A stretch of 64,000 bases of DNA from BOG-908 sp963848205 (GTDB lineage Bacteria; Pseudomonadota; Alphaproteobacteria; Acetobacterales; Acetobacteraceae). Below, in pieces: positions 19,421 to 28,387 of this stretch (positions are counted from its first letter, which is position 1; each line of letters begins with the position of its first letter). Location: NCBI GenBank assembly GCA_963848205.1, contig CAWKCV010000003.1:930001-994000 (forward strand), read 5' to 3'. Under the pieces are notes generated by a model. The model did not search any database and had not been told where the DNA came from. It worked only from the letters and a program-made list of their open reading frames with translations. A program made the translations under genes and the position numbers.

Positions 19421-20512
19421 CTACTTCTCCGAAATCTCCGACCCAATTCCGGCGATGTTCAGGTAGGCACGCCGCACGGCCTCGTCGGCTATCAATTCCT
19501 GCAGCAAGTCGGCAAGCGGCAGACGCGCCCGCCTTATCAGAGTTTGAAGCGTATAACCCGTGGGAGAGTTCGGCTCGCGTTCACGAAAAAATGTGGCAAT
19601 ACGTGCCAGCTCGCGCAGAGCATCCTCCCTTGTCTGCAATTCGACAGGTGCGGTGGCGATCGGGCCGGCGTGAGAAGGCGCGGCGGTGATCACCCCGACA
19701 GCATCGGCCTGATCGGAAGGCAGTTGTTCGACCCGCCCGTCTGCCACCGGATCGCCGAACGCCCCCACCGGCAAGTTCGAGAAGTCGCGCAATGCATCCT
19801 GCGCCTCGATCAGCGTGTTGCGGATCGTCGATGAAGGCGGCGCATCCTCCCCGCACAATCCATCCAAACGCGCGGACAGCGACGTGAAACTCTCCAACGC
19901 ACCCGCGATATCGCGATAGATCTGGATGAACACATCGCTGTCCGTGGCGCTCACGGCATCACCCAGCAACGTCGCCTCAGGGCAAGCCGGCCCCCTGCGG
20001 CGCTTGACCATGTAATGCCACAAGGTTCCAGCTTCGCCGCCGCTGATCGACGTCAAGGCCGCCAGGCGCAGAGGCTGGATCAGCGAGCCCTCGGATGCCA
20101 CGCCATTCAGCCCGGCCAGCGGCGCCACCTTTTCCGACATGTCCTGATCGTCAAGCGAATGCAGGTTCGCCCAGTAGCGCTCCACCAGTCCGTCCAGCAC
20201 GCCGAAAGCCAGCCGCAAGCCCGCAAAGCCATGTATCCGCACGGACGCCTCGGCTAGCCACGCCGCAATCTCGATATCCTTGCTGCGTGTCGCGAGAACC
20301 GTCTGCGCCTCGTCGAACACGACGCGCCATTCGCCCACCAATCCGCCCCGTTCCTGCTCCGCGTCGGCCTGCCGCTCCGCGTTTCGTGCAACCGAGCGCG
20401 CGTCCTTGATCCGGTAATAGGCCAGGCTGCCATCCCCGTCCCCGCGCAGATTTCTGCCCGTGGGCTCATCTGCCGAGATCGGCGCCAGAATTGCTTCCAA
20501 GTCGAGTATCAC
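19421..20512 (-). CDS. tssA: T6SS protein TssA (ImpA family)
   Basis: The 363-residue product has the ImpA N-terminal domain (ILAPISADEPTGRNLR, LYRIKDAR-like segment YYRIKDARSVARNAE, VGEWRVVFDEAQTVL) and a variable C-terminus ending in a helical LADLLQELIADEAVRRAYL segment. TssA primes tail-tube and sheath assembly. The start is GTG at 20512. It is the first gene of the minus-strand operon and faces clpV across a shared promoter region. Confidence 0.92.
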   Translation of the reverse strand: MILDLEAILAPISADEPTGRNLRGDGDGSLAYYRIKDARSVARNAERQADAEQERGGLVGEWRVVFDEAQTVLATRSKDIEIAAWLAEASVRIHGFAGLRLAFGVLDGLVERYWANLHSLDDQDMSEKVAPLAGLNGVASEGSLIQPLRLAALTSISGGEAGTLWHYMVKRRRGPACPEATLLGDAVSATDSDVFIQIYRDIAGALESFTSLSARLDGLCGEDAPPSSTIRNTLIEAQDALRDFSNLPVGAFGDPVADGRVEQLPSDQADAVGVITAAPSHAGPIATAPVELQTREDALRELARIATFFREREPNSPTGYTLQTLIRRARLPLADLLQELIADEAVRRAYLNIAGIGSEISEK

Positions 20513-20826
20513 CGGTGCGTCAAACCCTTACCTGCAACGATTCAATAAGTCCAAGCCGATCATACCGCTCGCACCACGCAATAGTTTCACTTGAGGTGGA
20601 GAACTCTCGGAAATTTGTAACGACTAAGGATATCAATGTCATCAAATCGAAACACCGCTTGCCTGTATTGTCGCAGGAGAAGGCAGTTTCGTCCGTATAA
20701 CGAAATCACACCGTTATCACGTTTCGGTTAGCCTGCAGGACTGTCGCTTTATTGCTAACGGCATTGCCGCCATCGTAGCGTCTATTAAGTCTGCAGGGGC
20801 TGTCCCACGCATGTTTGGAGTGTGCA
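20513..20826. promoter_or_regulatory. Divergent promoter region between tssA and clpV
   Basis: These 314 bases hold no gene and are richer in A+T than the flanking genes. They must carry the promoters of both the leftward tss operon and the rightward clpV-hcp-vgrG group. I see no convincing -24/-12 (sigma-54) element and cannot place a -35/-10 pair with confidence. Confidence 0.5.
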
Positions 20827-23466
20827 TTGGCCCTTGATCTGCGCCGCCTGGTTGCAACGCTCGAACCAGGCTCACGCTCCGCCTTGGAAGCCGCAGCCGG
20901 CCTTGCACTCGCCAACACGCATGCCTCCGTCGGCGTCGTGCATTGGCTGTGCAAACTGCTCGAGACCAAAGGCCCTCTCGCTGTCGAACTCGGCCAGCAG
21001 ATCGAGTTGGCCCGTCTGGCATCCGACCTGACCCAGGCGCTGGACCGCCTGCCGCGCGGCAACGCCGGCGCACCGACGCTCGAGCCCGTGCTGATTACCT
21101 GGATGCGCGAAGCGTGGATGCTCGCATCGCTGCAATCCGCACGCACGACGACGGGCGAACTCGACCTGCTTGCCGCCCTGATGACGGACGCCACGCTGCG
21201 CGCCGTGGCCAACGATCTCTCCACGCAATTCCGGCGCATCGACGTCCAACGCCTGGAACAGGCGTCATCCGGCTGGTCGCCCGCGAGCAGCACCGACGCG
21301 AACGACGCATCCCATGCGGCGGAAATGGCAGGTGTCGGCGCCGCGCCCAAACCGGGCAACGCGCTGGACACCTACACGATCGACCTCACCGCCATGGCGC
21401 GCGCCGGCAAGATCGACCCGATCGTCGGGCGCGATGGCGAGATCCGCCAGGTGATCGACATTCTCTCCCGCCGCCGCCAGAACAACCCGATTCTCGTGGG
21501 CGAAGCCGGGGTCGGCAAAACCGCAATCGTCGAGGGCTTTGCCATCCGCGTGGCCGCCGGCGATGTGCCGCCCGCCTTGTGCGGCATCGCCGTGCGCACG
21601 CTCGATCTCGGCCTTCTCCAGGCCGGCGCCAGCGCGCGCGGCGAGTTCGAAACACGCCTCAAAGGCGTCATTTCCGAGGTCAAAGCCTCGGCCGTCCCCG
21701 TCATCCTCTTCATCGACGAAGCCCACACGCTCATCGGCGCCGGCGGACAGGCCGGCCAGGGTGACGCTGCCAACCTCATCAAGCCCGAACTCGCCCGCGG
21801 CGAACTGCGCACCATCGCGGCGACCACCTGGGCCGAATACAAGAAATATTTCGAGCGCGACGCCGCCCTCACCCGCCGGTTTCAAACCGTCAAAGTCGAT
21901 GAACCCGAGCACGACATTGCTGTCGCCATGATGCGCGGCCTGGTGCCGGTGCTCGAAAAACACCACGGCGTCACCATCACCGAAGAAGCCCTGGAATCAG
22001 CGGTGCGCCTGTCCGCGCGCTACATTCCTGCGCGCCAATTACCCGATAAATGCGTCAGCCTGCTCGACACCGCCTGTGCATCGGTCGCCATTGCGCGCAG
22101 CACCCCGCCCGCCGCGCTCGAAGATGTCGAACGCCGCCTCGAACGCCTTGCAGCCGAGCTTGCCTCCGTCACCCGCGAAGGCCTGACCGACCGGCAGGCG
22201 TCGGTGAACACCGAAATCGAGCAGGCCACCATTCAGGCCAGCGCGCTCCGCAAGCAATGGACCGAAGAGTGCGATCTCACCGCACAACTCGAGGCTGCCG
22301 AGCAAACCCCTCAATCGGCCGATGCCGAAAGCCTCCGCCTTCGCCTCGCCGATCTCCAGGGCGAGACGCCGATGGTGCCCCGACGCGTCGACCGCGACGC
22401 GGTCGCCGGCGTCGTCACCCGCTGGACCGGCATTCCCGTCGGCCGCATGCTCGCCTCCGACATCGACAGTGTTCTCTCGCTCGAAGCAGCGCTTCGTCGC
22501 CGCGTCATCGGCCAGGACCACGCTTTGCGCGCCATCGCGGACGCCGTGCAGATCAGCCGCGCCAACTTGTCCGATCCACGCAAGCCGGTCGGCGTATTCC
22601 TGCTCGTCGGTACCAGCGGCGTCGGCAAGACGGAGACGGCCGTGGCACTCGCCGAACAGCTCTACGGCGGCCCCCAGAGCCTGACCACGGTAAACCTCTC
22701 CGAGTTCAAGGAGGAACATAAGGTCAGCATGCTCGTGGGCTCGCCCCCCGGCTATGTCGGCTACGGCGAAGGCGGCGTGCTCACCGAAGCCGTCCGCCGC
22801 CGCCCGCATGGCGTGCTCCTGCTCGACGAGGTGGAAAAAGCCCATCCCGGCGTCCAGGACGTTTTCTACCAGGTGTTCGACCGCGGCATCCTGCGCGACG
22901 GCGAAGGCCGCGACATCGATTTCCGCCACACCACCATCCTGCTCACCGCCAACGTCGGCTCCGACCTCATCGCCTCGCTCGCCGCGGACCCCGACACGAT
23001 GCCGGATGCGGCCGGCCTCGAAGCCGTGCTGCGCCCCGAATTGCTGAAAGTGTTCAAGCCGGCCTTCCTCGGCCGTGTCACCATCGTCCCCTACCTTCCG
23101 CTGTCCGACGAGACCTTCGCCCGCGTCGTCGGCCTGCAGCTCGAGCGTGTGCGAGAGCGTGCGGAAGATACATACGGCGTGAAACTTTTGTTCAGCGCAA
23201 CGTTGGTTTCCCAGATCGGCCAGCGTGCGCGGGGAACGGAAATAGGTGCACGCGCAGTCGAACAGATCATCGCACGGGAGCTGCTCCCTCTCCTGTCGCG
23301 TCACTTTCTTGAGCGGCTCGGCGATGAGGTGCGGTCCGGCACCCTGGCCGTCTCGCTCGATGAAAACGGGCGTTTCACCCTCGACACGGGGGCGCAAGCT
23401 GTGCCGGATGCCGCAATCCGGCCATCTCTTGTGTCTGAAGCGCGCGTAGAACCGGCCGAGGTCTGA
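20827..23466 (+). CDS. clpV: T6SS sheath-disassembly ATPase ClpV (TssH)
   Basis: The 879-residue product is a two-ring AAA+ ATPase. It has an N-terminal double-Clp domain (LRRLVATLEPGSRSALEAAA), a first Walker A GEAGVGKTA with FIDEAHTLIG, a middle coiled region and a second Walker A GTSGVGKTE with LLLDEVEKAHPGV. ClpV unfolds TssB/TssC so the sheath can be reused. There is no ATG at the expected start. TTG at 20827 has GGAG six bases upstream and gives the usual N-terminus; TTG at 20815 is the alternative, four codons longer. Confidence 0.94.
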   Translation: MALDLRRLVATLEPGSRSALEAAAGLALANTHASVGVVHWLCKLLETKGPLAVELGQQIELARLASDLTQALDRLPRGNAGAPTLEPVLITWMREAWMLASLQSARTTTGELDLLAALMTDATLRAVANDLSTQFRRIDVQRLEQASSGWSPASSTDANDASHAAEMAGVGAAPKPGNALDTYTIDLTAMARAGKIDPIVGRDGEIRQVIDILSRRRQNNPILVGEAGVGKTAIVEGFAIRVAAGDVPPALCGIAVRTLDLGLLQAGASARGEFETRLKGVISEVKASAVPVILFIDEAHTLIGAGGQAGQGDAANLIKPELARGELRTIAATTWAEYKKYFERDAALTRRFQTVKVDEPEHDIAVAMMRGLVPVLEKHHGVTITEEALESAVRLSARYIPARQLPDKCVSLLDTACASVAIARSTPPAALEDVERRLERLAAELASVTREGLTDRQASVNTEIEQATIQASALRKQWTEECDLTAQLEAAEQTPQSADAESLRLRLADLQGETPMVPRRVDRDAVAGVVTRWTGIPVGRMLASDIDSVLSLEAALRRRVIGQDHALRAIADAVQISRANLSDPRKPVGVFLLVGTSGVGKTETAVALAEQLYGGPQSLTTVNLSEFKEEHKVSMLVGSPPGYVGYGEGGVLTEAVRRRPHGVLLLDEVEKAHPGVQDVFYQVFDRGILRDGEGRDIDFRHTTILLTANVGSDLIASLAADPDTMPDAAGLEAVLRPELLKVFKPAFLGRVTIVPYLPLSDETFARVVGLQLERVRERAEDTYGVKLLFSATLVSQIGQRARGTEIGARAVEQIIARELLPLLSRHFLERLGDEVRSGTLAVSLDENGRFTLDTGAQAVPDAAIRPSLVSEARVEPAEV

Positions 23467-23529
23467 GCGCCTAAGCCAAATACAAGCAAGTCGGCCAGCT
23501 TTGGCCAATCAGACGGAAGGATTTCTCCC

Positions 23530-24015
23530 ATGCCCATCTATCTTCAGCTCACAGGCGGCGAACAGCCCATCACCGGCGACGCGACCCAAACCGATCACAT
23601 CGGCTGGATGGACATCACGTCGATGCATTGGGCCGTCAACCGCAGCGTCAGCACCACCGTCGGTGCCGCTTCCAACCGTGAAGCCTCCGAGCCGAACCTG
23701 AGCGAAGTCACGCTGACCAAGATCAGCGATAGCTCGCATGCAGCCCTCTATCAGGCCGCCACCACCGGCAAGCAGCCGATGGTCGCCACGATCGACCTCG
23801 TCAACACCGGCAATCCCGGCAAGACCTACTGCCAGTATGTGCTGCAGAACACGATCATCTCCGGCTTCACGGCAGGCTCGAGCGGCGATCGCCCGACCGA
23901 GACACTCACGCTGAACTTCACGCAGAAGAACGTGAACTACACCAAGGAAGATGCAAACGGCAGCCCGACCGTATCGCGCGCAAGCTACAACCAGGCGAGC
24001 GCGCAAGCGCAGTAA
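23530..24015 (+). CDS. hcp: T6SS inner-tube protein Hcp
   Basis: The 161-residue product has the Hcp fold signature: IYLQLTGGEQPITGDA, ITSMHWAVNRSV, LTKISDSSHAALYQAATTG and the C-terminal TLTLNFTQKNVNY. Hcp hexamers stack as the tube propelled by the sheath. GGAAGGA precedes the ATG. It lies 63 bases after clpV on the same strand. Confidence 0.96.
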   Translation: MPIYLQLTGGEQPITGDATQTDHIGWMDITSMHWAVNRSVSTTVGAASNREASEPNLSEVTLTKISDSSHAALYQAATTGKQPMVATIDLVNTGNPGKTYCQYVLQNTIISGFTAGSSGDRPTETLTLNFTQKNVNYTKEDANGSPTVSRASYNQASAQAQ

Positions 24016-24102
24016 GCCTTTCTGCAACCTTCGTCTCGAGAGGGTGCCAGAAAAATTCGCTCTCTGCCGGCTGCCGCGTGACGGGCAGTCTGCAGAGGGC
24101 GA

Positions 24103-24801
24103 ATGTCGTTGTCGCCCTGCGGCCGTCAGACGGATGCGAACATGGCCGAGACTCTCACCGCAGAACAGGCGCAAACACTTCTCGACGGTGTCGATGCAGC
24201 CTTCGAAGCTGTGCTGCACGCGCGCTACGGTGGTGGCTTGCAGGCGACGATCGACCACGAGGCGGCCGAGCCCGTGATCCTCCGGACGCCCCGCGCCGGA
24301 ACAGAGGCAGTCATCCATCTCGACCTGCAGCGACGCGGTGCTCTCTCCCATCCGTCCATGCAGGGAACACCGATCGGAACCGCTCAGATGAGCGCTGGGT
24401 CAGGTGTGGCCACCACCATCCAGACCGAGATTTTCCTGGATCAGGACTGCAATGAACATGGCGACGCGACGGCGCTGGCCAGCGGCGTTCTCATCCAGCC
24501 TGCGCCCGCCAGCCTGCCCAACGGCGGACTTCTCGTTGTGCGAAGCGTCGAAGCCGGTGCCAATCATGGCCGTATGCGCCTCGCAGAGCAGCAGAACTGG
24601 CGGCCGAACCCGAACCGGCACGTCTCAAGTGCAGGTCTTGGCGCATCTGGCCGCAGCCATCGGCCCGCCCGGCCGGCTTGCCTCCTGCTGCCCGTCGGCC
24701 TGGATCTTATCGCGCGTCTGGGCAGCGCCGTCGCCTCAGCCTGCCCGGACGTCAGCAAATTAGGTGTTGTGCTGCTGCCGGGGGATGGTGGTGCGGGATG
24801 A
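24103..24801 (+). CDS. Unrecognised protein between hcp and vgrG
   Basis: I do not recognise this 232-residue product. ATG at 24103 is preceded by GAGGGCGA; an internal ATG at 24142 (AETLTAEQAQTLL) is an alternative. Residues ~40-165 read as a soluble mixed alpha/beta protein; the rest (from about NWRPNPNRH) is Arg/Pro-rich and less convincing, so a frameshift near 24620 is possible. Position between hcp and vgrG suggests a T6SS accessory or VgrG-loading role, which is inference from context only. No signal peptide or membrane segment is seen. Confidence 0.6.
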   Translation: MSLSPCGRQTDANMAETLTAEQAQTLLDGVDAAFEAVLHARYGGGLQATIDHEAAEPVILRTPRAGTEAVIHLDLQRRGALSHPSMQGTPIGTAQMSAGSGVATTIQTEIFLDQDCNEHGDATALASGVLIQPAPASLPNGGLLVVRSVEAGANHGRMRLAEQQNWRPNPNRHVSSAGLGASGRSHRPARPACLLLPVGLDLIARLGSAVASACPDVSKLGVVLLPGDGGAG

Positions 24802-24992
24802 TTAGGAAGGCGGCACGCAATCTTTCCTTAACAAAAAGGGGCCAGGAAACGTCGGATATCCGACTTGCGCCCGAGGCCTTTCTTTGCGGAAGCGGAATTT
24901 CTCTTGCCTTGCAGCGAGGCCTGCGGGCACACCCGTATGTTAGCAAGCGAGGGCGACATTTCAGCATTCTGTCGCCCGCTGGAACGTAAGTG

Positions 24993-26936
24993 ATGGACGG
25001 GTCGCCGAACTACTCTCAAGCCAACCGACAACTCGCCATCCAGACTCCACTTGGCGAGAACGTGCTGCTGCTCGAAGCGCTGGATGGTGCCGAGGCCCTG
25101 TCGTCGCTGTTCGGCTACGCGCTCCGTGTCCGCGCTTTCAACGATGCCATCGACCCCGCCCAGCTCATCACCAAATCGATCGACTGGCAGATCAGGCTCG
25201 ACGGTGGCGGCTGGCGACCTTTCAACGGCTGCGTCGCCACTTATTCCGGCGGCGAGGCAATGGCCCGCGGCCAACGTTCCTACGTGCTCAATGTCGTCCC
25301 ATGGCTCTGGTTCCTGCAACATCGGCAAGACAGCCGCGTGTTCCAGAACAACACGGTCATCCAGATCGCCGAGCAGATATTCACCGAATTGGGCTTCAAG
25401 GATTTCGACACCAGCGGCCTCGCACAGGAATACAAGCCGCGCCTCTACTGCGTGCAATACCGCGAGACGGACTTCAATTTCGTCTCACGCCTGTTCGAAG
25501 AAGAAGGTATTTTCTACTACTTTCAGCATCAGCAAGGCCGGCACGTGCTCATGCTGGCCGATGGCGCACACGCCTACAAGGATATCCCCGACGGCACACT
25601 GCCCTACAACCCGCCCGGCATCTTCCATAACGGCGTCACTGCCTGGACGCATCACATGGCGTTCCGGTCCGGCAAAAGCACAACTACCGACTACGACTTT
25701 CAAAACCCGGGCAACTCGCTTGTCACCAGCACAAACGGCCTGTCTCCCATCCCACAATCCGACAAGTTCGAAATATTCGACTATCCCGGCCGCTACACCC
25801 AACGCGACCGCGGCGAAGGTGTCAGCTCCCGCCTGATCGGCGCCCATGAAAAGGGCCAGAACACGACATCAGCCGCCAGCAGCGCACGCACCCTGCAACC
25901 GGCCGGCCGGTTCCAGCTCGAAGCCCACCCCGTCGATAGCGAAAACCAGAAATACGTCATTGTCTCCGTCGTCCACCACGCCACCGATCCTAGCTTCGAC
26001 AGCGTCGGCAAAGGTGCGCCGAAATACCAGAACACCTTTACCTGCCTGCCCGCCAACGTCGATTTCGTCCCCGAACAGCGCTCCGAGAAACCCATCATCC
26101 CCGGCATGCAAAGTGCGGTCGTCACCGGCCCCGCCGGCGAGGACATCTACTGCGACCGCTACGGCCGCGTAAAAATCAAATTTCATTGGGATCGCAAGGG
26201 AAAATCTGACGAGACGAGCTCGTGCTGGATGCGCGTCGCCCAACCCTGGGCCGGCCGCGGCTACGGCGCGCAGACCATTCCGCGTATCGGCATGGAAGTC
26301 GGCGTCAGTTTCATGGAAGGCGATCCTGACCACCCGATCATCGTCTGCTGCATGCCCAACGCCAACACCATCCCCTCGCTCAAGCTCCCCGACGAAAAGG
26401 AGCGCACCGGCTTTCGCACCGCCAGCAGCCCGGGCGGCGCCGGCTTCAACGAATTCACCATGGAAGACAAGGCGAACTCCGAAGAAGTCTTTCTCCACGC
26501 GCAAAAGGATCTTACCCACATCGTCGGCAACAACCATCTCAGCACCGTGGGAAATGTCAGCGCACAGGCCACCGAAACCCTCTGGCTCAGCAGCGTGCAC
26601 GACAGCATCATCGAAAAAACCCAGGACCACATCCTGATCAAGCACCAGAACAGCCAAATCTATCTCGACGCCACCTGCGTGCGTATCAATTTCGGCTCGG
26701 GCCACGTCCTCCAACTCGACCAGGACGGCGTGCATCTACACTCGGTCGCCAAGGTGGAAGCCTCCCAAGGCGGCGCCGACGGCGCTGCCGACAACCACAT
26801 CACCATCGTGCCCGAAGGCGTCGACATCCACGGCCAGGCAGTCATCGCCGAAGCCGGCACGTCCGGCGCCACGCGGATCGAAATGGGCGACCAAGGCATC
26901 CGGCAGGTCGGGCCGAACATTTGGCTCAATCCATGA
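24993..26936 (+). CDS. vgrG: T6SS spike protein VgrG (TssI)
   Basis: The 647-residue product has the gp27-like N-terminal domain (residues ~12-380, with VQYRETDFNFVSRLFEEEGI) and the gp5-like OB domain (DIYCDRYGRVKIKFHWDR, CWMRVAQPWAGRGYG, RIGMEVGVSFMEGDPDHPI), followed by a beta-helical needle. The C-terminus is short with no effector domain. VgrG trimers form the puncturing tip and receive the PAAR protein encoded downstream. GTG directly precedes the ATG and could be used instead. Confidence 0.95.
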   Translation: MDGSPNYSQANRQLAIQTPLGENVLLLEALDGAEALSSLFGYALRVRAFNDAIDPAQLITKSIDWQIRLDGGGWRPFNGCVATYSGGEAMARGQRSYVLNVVPWLWFLQHRQDSRVFQNNTVIQIAEQIFTELGFKDFDTSGLAQEYKPRLYCVQYRETDFNFVSRLFEEEGIFYYFQHQQGRHVLMLADGAHAYKDIPDGTLPYNPPGIFHNGVTAWTHHMAFRSGKSTTTDYDFQNPGNSLVTSTNGLSPIPQSDKFEIFDYPGRYTQRDRGEGVSSRLIGAHEKGQNTTSAASSARTLQPAGRFQLEAHPVDSENQKYVIVSVVHHATDPSFDSVGKGAPKYQNTFTCLPANVDFVPEQRSEKPIIPGMQSAVVTGPAGEDIYCDRYGRVKIKFHWDRKGKSDETSSCWMRVAQPWAGRGYGAQTIPRIGMEVGVSFMEGDPDHPIIVCCMPNANTIPSLKLPDEKERTGFRTASSPGGAGFNEFTMEDKANSEEVFLHAQKDLTHIVGNNHLSTVGNVSAQATETLWLSSVHDSIIEKTQDHILIKHQNSQIYLDATCVRINFGSGHVLQLDQDGVHLHSVAKVEASQGGADGAADNHITIVPEGVDIHGQAVIAEAGTSGATRIEMGDQGIRQVGPNIWLNP

Positions 26937-26999
26937 TCGGCGGGAGTTCGCCCGGCTATTTCCGGCGGCCGTCCGGCATCGCTCCGGGGCGTGTCTAAC

Positions 27000-27794
27000 A
27001 TGCCATTCCCCGGAAACATGGTCGCCGCGCCCATCATGGCCGCCAAACAAGGCATGAAGGACATCTCCTTCCATCCTGTTACCGACCAGGCGCAGCCCGT
27101 CCTGCAATACGTCAACGGCGCGCTCACGGGCAAAGGCTCCGGCCTGCTCACCCCGGCCACGCAAACCTTCGCCGGCGTCACCCAGTCCGGCCTCAGCCAA
27201 TCCGCCCAGGCAGGCGGTGCCGCCATGCATATCGGCAGTTCCTCGCTCACGCCCGCGGGCGGAAAGGCACCTACCGCAGCTACACCCGGCGCCAACCTGA
27301 GTGGGGCCGCCTTCTCAGCGCTTGAAGGCGCCAGCAGCATGGGCGCAAGCAGCATGGGCAGCGGGGGCATGGGCGGCCAAAGCATGGCGGCCGCCCAAGC
27401 CATGATGTCCAGCGCACCTGGCGCCCACGGAAGCGCCGCCGCCATGGCCGGCTCCGCCATCGGAAACCCCGCTCTCTCGCAGGCCGCCACCAGCGGCAGC
27501 GCCGCCTCCGCCGCCTCTGCCGGGGGCGCCGGTCTCTCCAGCCTGCCCGGCATCACGCCCGGCATGCGCCCCGCCGCACCGCAATTCACCCCGCTGCCCA
27601 CAATTCCGGCGATGCCGCGACTATCCGACGTATTGGGACGCCTGGGTGCTGCTATCGGCGTGCCTGGTATGAGTGCGATGGCGGGCGGTAATGATGCCCT
27701 CTCGGGCAGCGGCGGCAGTGGTGCCACTTCGTTGCCAGCCAGCCAATTCGGCGGCACCGCGCCGGCCGACGCCACCGAAGCGGAATACGACTGA
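27000..27794 (+). CDS. Low-complexity Ala/Ser/Gly/Met-rich protein between vgrG and the effector cassette
   Basis: I do not recognise this 264-residue product. The first ~50 residues (PFPGNMVAAPIMAAKQGMKD, then SFHPVTDQAQPVLQYVNGAL) read as a conserved head. The body is low-complexity with GASSMGASSMG-type repeats, and the tail ends in Pro-rich and acidic residues. A GTG at 26991 is possible, but ATG at 27000 has the better-spaced GGGG. It lies 63 bases after vgrG and 3 bases before the Eag gene. A T6SS adaptor, linker or cargo role is possible but only contextual. Confidence 0.65.
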   Translation: MPFPGNMVAAPIMAAKQGMKDISFHPVTDQAQPVLQYVNGALTGKGSGLLTPATQTFAGVTQSGLSQSAQAGGAAMHIGSSSLTPAGGKAPTAATPGANLSGAAFSALEGASSMGASSMGSGGMGGQSMAAAQAMMSSAPGAHGSAAAMAGSAIGNPALSQAATSGSAASAASAGGAGLSSLPGITPGMRPAAPQFTPLPTIPAMPRLSDVLGRLGAAIGVPGMSAMAGGNDALSGSGGSGATSLPASQFGGTAPADATEAEYD

Positions 27795-27797
27795 TCC

Positions 27798-28244
27798 ATG
27801 GGCCAGGACTGCCGCGGCACCGACTACGTCTTCCCCGTTCCGGACCAGTGGCTGGAACGTTCGATGATCGGCTACGCGGCACCCGCCACGCCCAACAAGC
27901 CGATGACGCCGAACATCCTGGTTGCCACCAACCAGATGCCGCAGGACGAACCGCTCGACGCTTTCGTCACCCGCCAGGTCGCCGACCTGCAATCGCGCGC
28001 CGCCGGCTTTACCCTTAAACTCCGCCGTGATGCACGGCTCGACGGCGTCGCCTGCATCGAAATCGTCTTTGCCTGGCAGGGCGGCAACTCCGGCCGCATA
28101 CAGCAACGCCAGATCTATGTCCTGCGTCCGGGCGAGCGCGTGATGAGCATTACGCATACTGCACCGGAAGCGGAGTTTGCTGGTTTTGACGGGATCTTTC
28201 TCGACATGCTGCGGCATTTCGCCTGGACGGATCGGGCGGCGTGA
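27798..28244 (+). CDS. Eag-type T6SS effector chaperone (DUF1795/DcrB-like)
   Basis: The 148-residue product has the DUF1795/DcrB fold pattern: VPDQWLERSMIGYA, PLDAFVTRQVADLQ, LRRDARLDGVACIEIVFAW and a C-terminal FAGFDGIFLDMLRHFAW. Eag chaperones shield the transmembrane helices of PAAR effectors and load them onto VgrG. Its gene directly precedes a PAAR protein with two hydrophobic regions, exactly the expected partner. The start ATG follows the previous stop by 3 bases. Confidence 0.82.
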   Translation: MGQDCRGTDYVFPVPDQWLERSMIGYAAPATPNKPMTPNILVATNQMPQDEPLDAFVTRQVADLQSRAAGFTLKLRRDARLDGVACIEIVFAWQGGNSGRIQQRQIYVLRPGERVMSITHTAPEAEFAGFDGIFLDMLRHFAWTDRAA

Positions 28245-28250
28245 CAAAAG

Positions 28251-28386
28251 AAGGCAAGCACTTCTTTTTTGAAAGGAAGAAGCAAAAAACTTGTGCACCT
28301 AGTACGCGTACCGATCAACATCGCGCACGTACCAGGAGCAAAAGTTTTTTGGTCCTTTTTTTCAAAAAAGGACTGCTTCCTTCCTT
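28251..28386. repeat. Dispersed repeat, complete inverted pair
   Basis: The left unit (28251-28296) contains the A/T hairpin CTTCTTTTTTGAAAGGAAG followed by AAGCAAAAAACTTGTGC. The right unit (28334-28386) is close to its reverse complement: AGCAAAAGTTTTTTGGTCC, then TTTCAAAAAAGGAC. About 37 bases separate them. The element begins just after the Eag stop and ends one base before the PAAR-effector GTG. Confidence 0.85.
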
Positions 28387-28387
28387 C

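Noticed and set aside
22039..23508. Long open frame (489 codons) on the minus strand opposite clpV
   Set aside because: It is the antisense of high-GC clpV codons, with Glu/Gly/Ala-rich sequence and no family pattern.
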